Shown here: positions 22,830-34,100 of the stretch, in pieces | Position numbering within the stretch: the stretch's first letter is position 1 | How the letters are laid out: every line of letters starts with the position of its first letter | Assembly: GCA_014898425.1 (NCBI GenBank) | Contig: RCSZ01000015.1 | Location: 1,550,001-1,614,000, forward strand | Length of the DNA: 64,000 bases | Direction of reading: 5' to 3' | Source: Botryotinia globosa | Taxonomy: Eukaryota; Ascomycota; Leotiomycetes; Helotiales; Sclerotiniaceae | Program-made: the position numbers and the translations under genes | The notes under the pieces: model-generated | Told to the model about the DNA's origin: nothing | Databases searched by the model: none | What the model saw: the letters and a program-made list of their open reading frames with translations, nothing else

Positions 22830-24931
22830 ATGGGCGATGCCACTGTGGATATTGTAAATCAGGTGACTGTCATCGGAGCAGGCCCAGCAGGTCTTATGCT
22901 AGCGTGAGCGAGGCCTTTAACCCCCCTATTTACACCTAACTGACACAAAAAAGTTGCACTCTTGCACGCTACGGAATCCAGGTCGCTATTCTCGATGACA
23001 GACCTTCTTCGACTGCAACTGGTCGAGCCGATGGCCTGCAACCGAAAACCATTGAGACACTCAAACAACTTGGTCTTGCGGATTCTTTACTTGATAGAGG
23101 TGTCAAGGTGTATGATATCTGTTACTGGGCAAGTACTCTACCGACAAGTCTCTGACTGCGCAACGGAAAATTAACATTGAGCAGAAATCCACAGCAGATG
23201 AAAGACTTCATCGTACAGCCAGAGAAATTCATTACCCAAAAGATGTAGTCGATTTGTTGGATCCAAACCTTTTACTCATTCATCAAGGAATGATTGAAGA
23301 TGTATTTATTCAAGATCTGAAAGCTCGAGGAGTAGAGGTACAAAGAAATGCTTCATTCGTTGGACTTGTACAGCCGAAATCTGAAAATGAGGATATAGTC
23401 GTGGAGTACAAAGATGTCCAAACAGGTAAAGATAAGACTTTGAAAACAAAGTATCTTGTAGGATGCGACGGAGCGCATTCGAATGTAAGAAAATGCATTG
23501 ATGGTGCAGAAATGGAAGGAGATCAGAGTGGGAGTGTGTGGGGCATCTTGGATGCAGTAATCGAAACGAAATTCCCGGATTTATGGAGTAAGACTATAGT
23601 TCAATCGGAAAAAGGAGCGATTCTTTCCATTCCAAGGGAGCGAAATATGACGAGACTCTATATTGAATTGCAGGACACAGCAGAGGAGGACTCCAAAGAA
23701 GTTGTTCAAGATTTTGTGATGAGGAGAGCCGAGGAGATTTTCAGTCCATATGAATTGACGTGGAAGCGTATTGGTAAGAGAGCTTTTTTCCCCTGATGAT
23801 TGTAAAAATCGCTAACCTTGTAGAATGGTTTGCTGTATATAAGTTTGGTCAGCGAGCGGCCAAACGTTTCTCAGACGATTCTCAGCGTGTTTTCATTGTT
23901 GGAGATGTAAGTGACCAAGCACTATCTTGAATGTTTATCCGAGTCTAATGACAGAACAGGCTGCTCACAATCACTCCCCGAAAGCCGCGCAGGGTATGAA
24001 TGTATCGATGCATGACTCCTTCAATCTTTCATGGAAATTGGCCCTTACCATCAAATCTATCGCGCTCCCCTCTCTTTTGAAAACATATACTCATGAACGA
24101 CAGGCTGTTGCTCGAGATCTCCTAGCGTTTGATTTCGAACATGCCAATGCTTACTCTGCTGGGGATCCCGTAGCGCTTGCCGAAAACTTTGCGCAAAACA
24201 TCAGGTTTATTTCTGGACTTGCGGAATATGGCAAGAATGTTTTGAACGCTGCTGATGAAATAATACAACCCAAAGAATCTAAAAAAAGATCAAGCGGCGA
24301 AAGAAGTGGTGGTGTATTGCGACCTGGTGCGCTGCTACCACCCGCCAGGGTGACTAGGTATATTGATGCAAATCCTGTCGATCTACAGCTTGAAATTCCT
24401 CTGTTTGGGCAATTCCGCATATTCTTCTTCCTATCAGACGTCCATAGGTGGTCTGATTGTCTGGGGCATATTTTCCAGAGATTTTCTAACCTTACACACA
24501 CTCTCGATCGCACTTCTGCAGCTGCAAATTCTTATACACCACGAGAGACAGAATCGGATGAATATATTCAACCAAATAGATATATAGGTCTAAGTAAGTT
24601 TTTTACATACGCATTGGTGACGGGGATGAACAAAGAAAAGTTCGAGATTGCAGATTTACCAATAAGCTTGCAAGAAAGTAGCTGGACAATCTATGTGGAC
24701 GATATTCCTCGAGATGCCGGGGATTCTCACTCATATAGAGGAAGCTGTATGCATAAATGGGTAGGAGACCTCAGAGATGATGAGATCGTTGTTTTGAATG
24801 TTAGACCTGATGGATACGTTGGTTCCCTCAAAAAAACGTGTATGTCTGGTGACGGAAGTGAAGATGTTGGTGCCGAGGTCGCAAAGTGGCTGGAGGACTA
24901 TTATAGTCAATTCCTGGAATGTCAATTGTGA
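22830..24931 (+). CDS. FAD monooxygenase, phenol 2-monooxygenase type
   Basis: Five exons: 22830-22903, 22954-23128, 23185-23773, 23824-23906, 23960-24931; 630 residues. Marks: [14 protein letters not shown] at residues 12-25 (FAD), [14 protein letters not shown] (the conserved stretch of phenol-hydroxylase-type enzymes), [14 protein letters not shown] (DG motif) and [20 protein letters not shown] (GD motif). The last 200 residues match the place and size of the C-terminal thioredoxin-fold dimerisation domain of phenol 2-monooxygenase (ending near [16 protein letters not shown]). Such enzymes hydroxylate phenols to catechols, or act on secondary metabolites. Intron 2 is best read with a GC donor (GG|GCAAGT at 23129); a GT donor at 23133 would keep the frame and add one residue. 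The neighbour gene upstream is another flavin monooxygenase in divergent orientation. Confidence 0.92.
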
Positions 24932-26688
24932 GGTTGTTCATTTATATAAATCAAAACACTCCCATACGGGGATGAAGCAGCAGAATGTGTTAAATAGAAC
25001 TCAAATGTTGGCGATCTAAAACCAGCCAGAAGTCTAAACAATAACCAAAGCTGCTGCCCAGAGGATGAATGGAGTCGGATACACCCTAAGTAGAAAAACA
25101 CCTACCCCGGTGTTCACCTGTAGGTATGTGATTTGACCGTGAAGATATCCCTCATACCATAATGTCTTGCGGCACAAGTGACTACCTAGTAACTCTGCAA
25201 GACCTAATTTCTGGGCCTATGTGAAGTATGAGAGCGCAAAATAAACGATTTATCACGCTATCATGACCACCAAAGACGTCTCAATGTTATATATGTTCTA
25301 TGTTTATCCATTTCCATACAGCGAATCAAGATGAATGACTATTGGCTGAGTGACTCACTACTCGATGAAAAGAAGATGGTAGGAGGATACCGCGGACAGA
25401 TCCTCCGTTATCAAAACTGACCACTCTCTATGTACAGAACTAAATTATGACCTACCCGACCCCAGTGCCATTGCTCGGCTGAGAAACAAAAGCCGACCAA
25501 ACAAAATTCTTCGGTTTGACGGAATCAGCTCCGTTAGAGTGTCGAAACAGCGCAACCGTGGCACTTCATCGACGGACGTTGCCAAATGCACTACAAATGC
25601 AATGTACCGTGTATTAAACTATCTGCAATATTCAATACATCAAAGTTCACTTGCACCTGATTCCATGCTTGATCAAGAAAATGTGGAGACTTTACGCGAT
25701 AAGTCTTGAAGCATGTAGGCCTCTTGGAGTCTGCCAAACGACTTGCGATATGAGCTGCACCCAGAAGGAAAAGTAGAACATCAAAGACAAATGAAAGATG
25801 GTGCAGTACAAGGACTATGACGGGCTGTGGAGGACTTTGAGATTGATAAGGTGCCTACCATCTAAAAAAGCAAGCACCACACATGTTCCTTCCCTTTTCA
25901 TCCAAATGGTGGGCACTCGACCCCTCTTTGAACAATGATATCGGACTGCGATAAAGCAATCCATATCATTGGACTTGAGAATGACCATTGTTATAGAACT
26001 TACGCCTAACACCGGTGCTGCGAGAAATTGTGCAACTCCGCCGCTAAGATATAACGGTCACTCTTCTCGTAGCTTGCCAACTTGTGGTATGTGCATCTAG
26101 CTTCGGAGTTATATACTTCCTAGAGGACCTTCTGGAAACAACACCTCCAATATACATCGCACACGACATGTTGAATGTTGACTTGGCCCTCATAGCTTTC
26201 CAAGGACCTCCAGGCTCTTTCTGTATAGTAGAACAGGCCAGCCCACTATCAGTATCGTCTCCAAAGAGATTCTTCGACATGCAAGTCAGTGTATAGTCAA
26301 GCTATCGTGGCCCTGCATCTACTTGTGGTTGGATACGAGATGGAGTGGACTGCGGACTGGTTTGTCGTGCTGATATTATGATTTTTCTTCTTCTGACCGG
26401 GGGCGAGTAGCTTACGTGATAGCCTATCGGATTGACACTAAGCTTATCGCTCACTGCCCAGCAATCTTACTACCACCAATACGTCTCCCTGCATATAATC
26501 ACAACACCATCCATCTTGAAGACATGATCATCCATCCTCATTGCTCAACAAGTTGAGTAGCCAATCCGAATTTATCAGCTGTGCAGTGCTCGACTTTGTA
26601 TTAAGCCACTCGAGCAACATGACTTTCCGAACAAAACTCCCCCAGTCTTCTGGCTCATCGTTGCACTCGACTCTGCACATTCATCAAC
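24932..26688. other. Intergenic region before xanthine dehydrogenase
   Basis: 1,757 bp with the 3' flank of the phenol-hydroxylase-type gene and the promoter of xanthine dehydrogenase. Open frames here (for example 26044-26280, both strands) are short and lack recognisable content. The last 300 bp contain GATA-type motifs, listed separately. Confidence 0.55.
26418..26577. promoter_or_regulatory. Cluster of four HGATAR motifs upstream of xanthine dehydrogenase
   Basis: HGATAR motifs, the binding site of fungal GATA nitrogen regulators (AreA/NIT2), lie at 26418-26423 (plus), 26424-26429, 26444-26449 and 26572-26577 (all minus), 112-271 bp before the start codon. The first two abut in opposite orientation. 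CCAAT occurs at 26561-26566. Nitrogen control of purine-use genes is established in Aspergillus; binding here is inference. I did not find an intact TCGG-N6-CCGA site of the purine activator UaY. Confidence 0.5.
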
Positions 26689-29600
26689 ATGGGAGTCCTC
26701 CCTTTAAAATCGGAAATTAAGTCAATTTTCCAAGATTCTACATTGGAATTCTATCTAAATGGAACAAAAATAAATCTCCACAACCCAAATCCTCAATGGA
26801 CACTTTTAGATTTTATCAGGTCCCAGGATGATCTCAAGGGTACAAAGCTTGGATGTGGTGAAGGAGGATGCGGAGCGTGTACTGTTGTGCTTCAAACTTT
26901 CAATAAGTCATCCGAAAGCCAAAAGATAAAGCACGTTGCCGTGAACGCTTGTCTGTTCCCTTTAATAGGAGGTAATTATTCATGAATATGCATCGTTCTT
27001 CCAAAGTTAATGAATTAAAGTCGTTGGAAAGCATGTCATCACTATCGAAGGCATTGGAGATGCAGAAAATCCTCACCCATTGCAAGAACGTATAGCAAAA
27101 CTACACGGGTCGCAGTAAGATACTTTACTACCACAGTATAATCGGTGAACTAAACTAATTGAAATCCTCTAGATGTGGCTTTTGTACTCCTGGTATTGTC
27201 ATGTCATTGTATGCCTTAATCAGAAACTCCTACGATCCTCTGTCGAAGTCATTTCAACTATCTGCAAATGATGTAGAGCTGGAAGGTCATCTGGATGGTA
27301 ACCTTTGCAGATGTACCGGATATAAACCTATTTTACAGGCTGCGAGAACTTTCATCACTGATGACCTCAAAGGAACGCTGTCCATTCCCAAGTCAGATAC
27401 TGTTGATGAGGGAACATCCGAAGCGAGTCTTCCTAATGTTCCATTACATTCGTACCTTGATCCCACCGATGCAGGGAATAGTATTTCTTGCGGGAGAGTT
27501 GGTGGGTGCTGTAAAGATTCTCCAAGCAATGGTTCTTGCGGATCTCGAACCAGTTCTACAGGAGACTCTTCAGAGGAGAGCCCCACCCGTTCTTCTCAAA
27601 GCTCGGCGAGCTCGAACATTGACAAGACTATGGCTCCTGATAGCTCGGGTCTTTCTGATTCGAAAGATATTCAACATTCATTTATTCCTTACCGTGCTCA
27701 AACTGAACTTATATTCCCACCAGCTCTTCACAACTTTACCAAAAAACCGTTGTATTATGGAAATGACACAAATGTCTGGCTCTTGCCAACAACACTTCAA
27801 CAACTTCTTCTAATAAAAGAATCATACCCCACAGCTAAGCTCGTATGCGGAGCTAGCGAAACTCAGGTTGAAGTCCGATTCAAATCCTCTTCATTCCCAG
27901 TCTCAGTCTATGTTTCGGATATTGAGGAGCTTCGAAAGATTAACTTTCTAGATGATGATGAGCGTCTTCAATCATGTTCAGAAGTTGTCTTTGGCGCAAA
28001 TGCTTCTCTGACTGATGTAGAGGAGACTTGCCAAAGGCTCTCTCGACGACTTGGTGAGAGAGGTACGGTTTTCGAGGCAGTGAGAAAGCAACTCCGTTAC
28101 TTCGCCGGAAGACAAATTCGCAATGTTGCTTCTTTTGCAGGAAATATTGTTACCGCTTCCCCTATTTCTGACATCAATCCTGTGCTTATGGCAGCAGGTG
28201 CTGTCTTGACAATTCAAAGCATATCTCAGGGAATCAAGAATTTACCTATGTCCGACTTCTTCGTGTCATATCGTACGACAAAGCTTCCAATCGATGCAGT
28301 GATAGTCGATGTTCGAGTTCCGTTGCCACCATCGAATGAGAAAGAAATCACCAAAGCATATAAGCAAGCCAAGAGGAAAGATGATGATATTGCAATTGTT
28401 ACGGCCGCCTTTCGTGTGCGACTTGACAAGGATGGTGTCGTCTCAGAAGTATCATTAGTCTATGGCGGAATGGCACCAACAACTATCATGGCCCCCCAAA
28501 CTATGAAGTGCTTGCTTGGCAAAACATGGTACAGTTCCACTACTCTCAATGAATCTATGAAGAGTTTGGCCGAAGAATTCGATCTGAAATACGACGTTCC
28601 TGGTGGAATGGCATCATATCGTCGGACACTGGCTATATCTCTATTTTTCAGATTCTGGCACGAAGTCGTTTCGGACTTTGGATTGGGAATGGTAGATCCT
28701 GATCTTATCAACGAAATACATCGAGAGATTTCCTCAGGTACTAGAGATAACCATAATCCGTATGAGCAACGTGTTGTAGGGAAACAAATACCGCATCTAT
28801 CGGCCCTCAAACAGACAACAGGAGAAGCAGAATACATAGACGATATGCCTAGACAGCATCGAGAATTATTCGGTGCTATAGTTTTGTCTAGTCGTGCGCA
28901 TGCAAAATTATTGGAGGTAGACTGGGCGCCTGCCATTGAATCAGGGCTTGCTCTAGGCTACGTCGATATTAACGATATTCCAATAGATTTGAATCTATGG
29001 GGATCAATTGTAAAAGATGAGCCATTGTTTGCTGACGGGAAAGTGTTTTCTCATGGTCAGCCTATAGGTTTAGTTTTTGCAGAAACTGCTCTACAGGCAC
29101 AGGCCGCTGCTAGAGCCGTTCGAATTGAGTACGAAGATCTTCCAGTCATATTAACTATTGATGAAGCAATCAAGGCAAATAGCTTTTTTCCTTATGGAAA
29201 GATGTTGAAGAAAGGAGCTGCAATCGAGGACAAAATGAACGACATTTGGGCATCGTGCGACAAGATATTCGAAGGCATTACTAGGATAGGCGGCCAAGAA
29301 CATTTCTACCTCGAAACCAACGCCGCAATGGTGATTCCAAATAAGGAAGATGGAACATATGAAGTGTGGTCTTCAACGCAGAATAGGTAAGCCATGTAAA
29401 GTGTTCTCCAGCTCAAACAATATCTAAGAATTCTCATAGCATGGAAACCCAAGAATTTGTAGCTCAAGTAACTGGCGTGCCCAGCTCTCGTGTTAATGCT
29501 CGAGTGAAACGGATGGGAGGAGCTTTTGGTGGTAAAGAATCCCGCAGCGTTCAACTTGCATGTCTCCTTGCTGTTGCAGCTAAGAAGACCAAACGTCCCA

Positions 29601-31189
29601 TTCGATGCATGTTAAATCGAGACGAAGATATGATGACAAGTGGACAACGTCATCCTATACAAGCTCGTTGGAAGGTTGGTGTCCAGTCCAATGGGAAGTT
29701 GATTGCACTTGAAGCGGATATATATAACAATGCTGGATTTTCACAAGATATGTCGGCTGCAGTGATGGGACGATGTTTGACGCACTTTGAAAATTGTTAC
29801 GAAATTCCTAACGTGTTGTTACGAGGATATGTGTGCAAAACGAATACCCATAGTAACACAGCATTTCGTGGGTTTGGGGGGCCACAAGCTATGTTTTTCG
29901 CTGAAACATACATGACTGCCATTTCCGAAGGGCTAAACATTCCCATCGATGAACTCCGACTTATGAACCTTTATAAGCAGGGAGATCATACACCCTTCCT
30001 CCAAACTATTGATCAAGACTGGAATGTTCCACTTCTTTTAGAAAAAATCAAGCGTGAAACACATTACTCCCAACGTCTCCTTGAGATTGAGAAATACAAC
30101 AAAGAACACAAGTACCGTAAGCGAGGTATATCACTTCTTCCAACCAAATTCGGACTTTCTTTCGCCACAGCCCTTCATTTGAACCAAGCATCTGCGTCCC
30201 TAAAAATATACGCCGATGGTTCCGTTCTCCTCAACCACGGAGGTACAGAAATGGGTCAAGGTTTGTACACTAAAATGACTCAAATATGTGCACAAGAATT
30301 GGGTGTTCCAGTATCGTCGGTCTTCACACAAGATACTTCCAGTTACCAGACCGCAAATGCAAGTCCTACTGCTGCGAGTTCGGGAAGTGACTTGAATGGC
30401 ATGGCAATTATGGATGCTTGCAAACAGTTGAATGAACGATTAGCGCCGTATCGAGAAAGGTTGGGAAAGGACACGAGTATGAAAGACTTAGCACTCGCGG
30501 CATACCGAGACCGAGTTCATCTAAGTGCGAGTGGATTTTGGAAAATGCCACGGATTGGATACGAATGGGGAGTCTATGATACAGAAAAGGTCAAGGACAT
30601 GTACTATTATTTCACTCAAGGAGTAGCTGCCACTGAGGTTGAACTTGATGTACTCACGGGTCATCATACGATTTTAAGGACAGATATTTTGATGGATATC
30701 GGGAGATCCATCAATCCAGCAATTGATTATGGTCAGATTGAGGGGGCTTATGTACAAGGGTTGGGCTTGTTTACTATGGAAGAAAGTCTGTGGACAAAGG
30801 AGGGACAGTTGTTTACGAAAGGTCCGGGTACTTACAAGATACCTGGGTTTGCAGATATTCCACAGATTTTCAATGTTTCTTTCCTTAAAGATGAGGAGGG
30901 GAAAGAGAAAATGTGGCAGGGTTTGAAAAGTGTACAGAGCAGTAAAGGGGTGGGTGAACCGCCATTGTTTTTAGGAGCGGGGGTGTTCTTTGCGTTGAGA
31001 ATGGCTGTGGGGAGTGCAAGGGAAGATAATGGATTGGGGATGAGTTCTGAAGAGGGAAAACGAGGATGGAATTTGGATAGTCCGGCTACAGTAGAAAAAT
31101 TAAGAATGGCGGTTGGTGATGAGATCAGTGAGATGGGGAAGGTGGAGAGGATGGAGGGGCAGAGTAACTTTTTCGTCACTGTTGCTTGA
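26689..31189 (+). CDS. hxA: Xanthine dehydrogenase (purine hydroxylase I)
   Basis: Four exons: 26689-26971, 27021-27114, 27173-29386, 29440-31189; 1,446 residues. It oxidises hypoxanthine to xanthine and uric acid with NAD+, in purine catabolism. Domains in order: ferredoxin-like 2Fe-2S (LGCGEGGCGACTVVL), helical 2Fe-2S (CGFCTPGIVM and GNLCRCTGYKPI), a linker of about 105 residues (190-297) rich in Ser with SCGRVGGCC, FAD domain (from IFPPAL, with RQIRNVASFAGNI), then the molybdenum-cofactor domains with GGQEHFYLETNA, FGGKESR, AFRGFGGPQAMFFAE and GGTEMGQGLYTKM. The catalytic glutamate is Glu1370 in GVGEPPLFLGAG. Length is slightly above the usual 1,330-1,400 because of the linker. Four GATA motifs in the promoter suggest nitrogen regulation. 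All intron joins are in phase and one intron interrupts the N-terminal iron-sulphur region. Confidence 0.97.
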
Positions 31190-34100
31190 TTTTGGTATTC
31201 GTGGTGGGGAAAAGGGGGGAATGAAGGGAATTCGATATATATTTGGCAAATTGAAAATGTAGGAAATATAAACTGTGGATCTTCTTTGATGTCATAATTC
31301 ACCAGCTTTTACTGATTGCACTTCAGCCGCTTTTTATAAAAGTTAAACTTGTAACGTGTCATTCCTTCCATCACATAGTTTCGCTGACTTCTACAGAAGC
31401 AGCTGAATGACCTCGACTGCATTTTTCCAATCGAGCCAGCTCTAGGTAACAACCAAGCTCGAGGGATATCGATCTCGTCCAGTTGGATTCGCGCGAGTAC
31501 TTCTCAATTATCGCCCATCACCTTCTTTAGTTGTCATTTATTATTATCGTCGCTAAGACTGCCGACTTTCACTCGTACTTTTCGCCATCAAATCACTCAC
31601 TATCAATAGTAGCCCAGATATCTCTTTGTCAACGCTAGTATGTGTTCAACTCCTTTGAGCTTTCTTGCTCTTCACATTGCTCTTCACATGTCTTGAAAAG
31701 AAGAAAAGAGAGACAGGATTAGCTTGTGATTTTGATTATGAATATAACTCGTATCCTGCCTCGTACTCCAAAACCTGCTTGTAATCTGCGCGTCTGCTTA
31801 AACTCTATACTATCACCGCTATTCGAACCAAATGCTATGTCACTTATATACTTACTTATTATGAGATACCATTGAGGAGCTTAGAATATCTCTACCCGTT
31901 GCATCTGGTAGGTAGTAGGAGATGGGTAATTACCATATTCACTATGCATTTACTCGCACTTGTACCCCTCAGATAGCCTTGACACCACATTCTAGTTTCC
32001 TCGCTTCGGAGTAGAGTTGGAACCCAATACTCTGCTATAAAATATCTATCTATTCCAATACTAAAACCCTCAAAAATGCCAGACTATGGAGGTAGCAACC
32101 TGGGAGCTCCCTCTGAGTTTCCTGGCTCTGATGATGATATTGCCACTTATAACCTTGCGAGGCTCCGGAGATTTCTTAGGGGTATTCAGAGTTTGAAGAT
32201 GAACGGGCTTAATTTTTGTCGATTCGAACTGGATATTTTTTTCGTCTAGATTCGATAATCATTGAGGGAATGGCAACGATGTGAATTCCAAAATATCGTC
32301 GCTACTCATGACATTTGACAGATAAGTCGAAGGAAGAAAACAGCTACATACAGACCTACGAAAGAGAAAAGTTCCTGAATGGTATGAAGAAACGAACGCG
32401 GAGTACTAGAAGTGAGCCAGAATACTTTGCCTTCGTATCCTCTTCATTTTTGTAGGGGTACGGCACATAGGGTTAAAGACACTGTTTATATAACTTTTCA
32501 AGTGAAAATCATGTAGGCAGACTCAAACAGGAAAGTCGATAGGAAAACACTAGTCTTTAATGTAGGTCGCGTGCTGTGCGAGTGTGAGAGAAAAAGAATG
32601 TAAGACATGCGACTGGACTGACTTGCACTCTGTGAGTACAAAATGTCGCCTCCGAAAGTCCAAGTTATCTTTCAGATTATAAGGCCAGGCCATCAGCACA
32701 AGTGAACACAGGACGGAGAGGAAAGAAGCGGGAGAGTTCCATGTCGAGATTTCTTACTTGATATCTCTAGACAGTCTCTGAGGTCAATAGTGTTGTACAA
32801 CTTAGAACCACGTGAGTGATTTGAAACAGATGATAAAATCGCTCTGGAATAACAACGCTGGCTTTTATTCGGCAATAAACAAATTAGTGAAGAAACTCGC
32901 CCATCTTACTATTGCTAAGATCCTATGAATCATTGGTTTAGTTTTTGGGCTTCAAACGAACTAATCATTGCCCCCTCAAAGCCTAAGTTTCCAGTAAATG
33001 ATATGATATGTTTCTGTAAGAAATCGAAAGGGTGTTGAAGGAAGATGTTTATCAGGTATCATATTTTTGTATGAGTTTGGAAATTGGACACTTGAGAGTT
33101 TGATAAGGACGCAACTCATGTGAGTAGAGTATTGTGATACTTTCACAAAGATACCTGGACTAAAAAAGCAGGAGGGTCGGTCTTGAATCTAATGATAATG
33201 TGACTTGTAAAGTATATGAACACACATGTCAAACCGACAAATGTTCTTTGTCAAAATAACTTGTCAGCCATTGACATACGGAGTTCTGGTTGATCATACG
33301 TATAATGAGGAATCTGCTGGATAGATGGCAGCTATACGAATAAGATGATAGCATCAAACTCGGACGAAGGAACGCAAAGTCCATTCCCAAGCGACAGAAT
33401 TTTCTATCAACAATGCGAGAGTTTCAGATGATAAGATATCCCATCGAAGAAAACGACGACAGCGGTAAAATTGGCGACAGTAAGCAGATTCTGAATTTCT
33501 GTTGTGCTTAGCTCTTTCCTAAGCTTATAAATTCTCGATCCATTCTCTCTATCTTTGTGTGTCTAGTTAGACACACGAATTTCCTTCATGCGATGTAGTG
33601 CATGATTTATCAAATCAAACGATGCAATATTAAAAAAGATCAGTAAGATATGATTTCTATGTATTTTAGAGTTAAGAATTTCACAAGAACAAGTGTGAAA
33701 ATTCGAGACAGGACAAGGAATACTGAAATACATATCGATGATTCTCTCACCCGCTCACCAGAGATTCTGTTAGCAGAGGAAAGAAAAACTTCCAGTGCTT
33801 GAAAGCATAGGATGTGTCAAGATACCTAGATACAGAATGTCGGATTCGGGTAAGATGATTGTGCGATATGTATCTAATAGAAATAACAGATGCCATTTCG
33901 TCTAAAGTGGCTAAGCCTATAGTAAAGTAACCTTTGATATCACGGATTCGTAAGAGATGACAGTATTCTCATCTATACTTTAATTGACGAAAACAACCAT
34001 CGCCCACAACAATAATCAATCCCCAATCCAACAAGCGGAGATGGGATGAAGCCACACTCACTTACGATCATCCATTACATCACGCGCTTCTTCTACCAAG

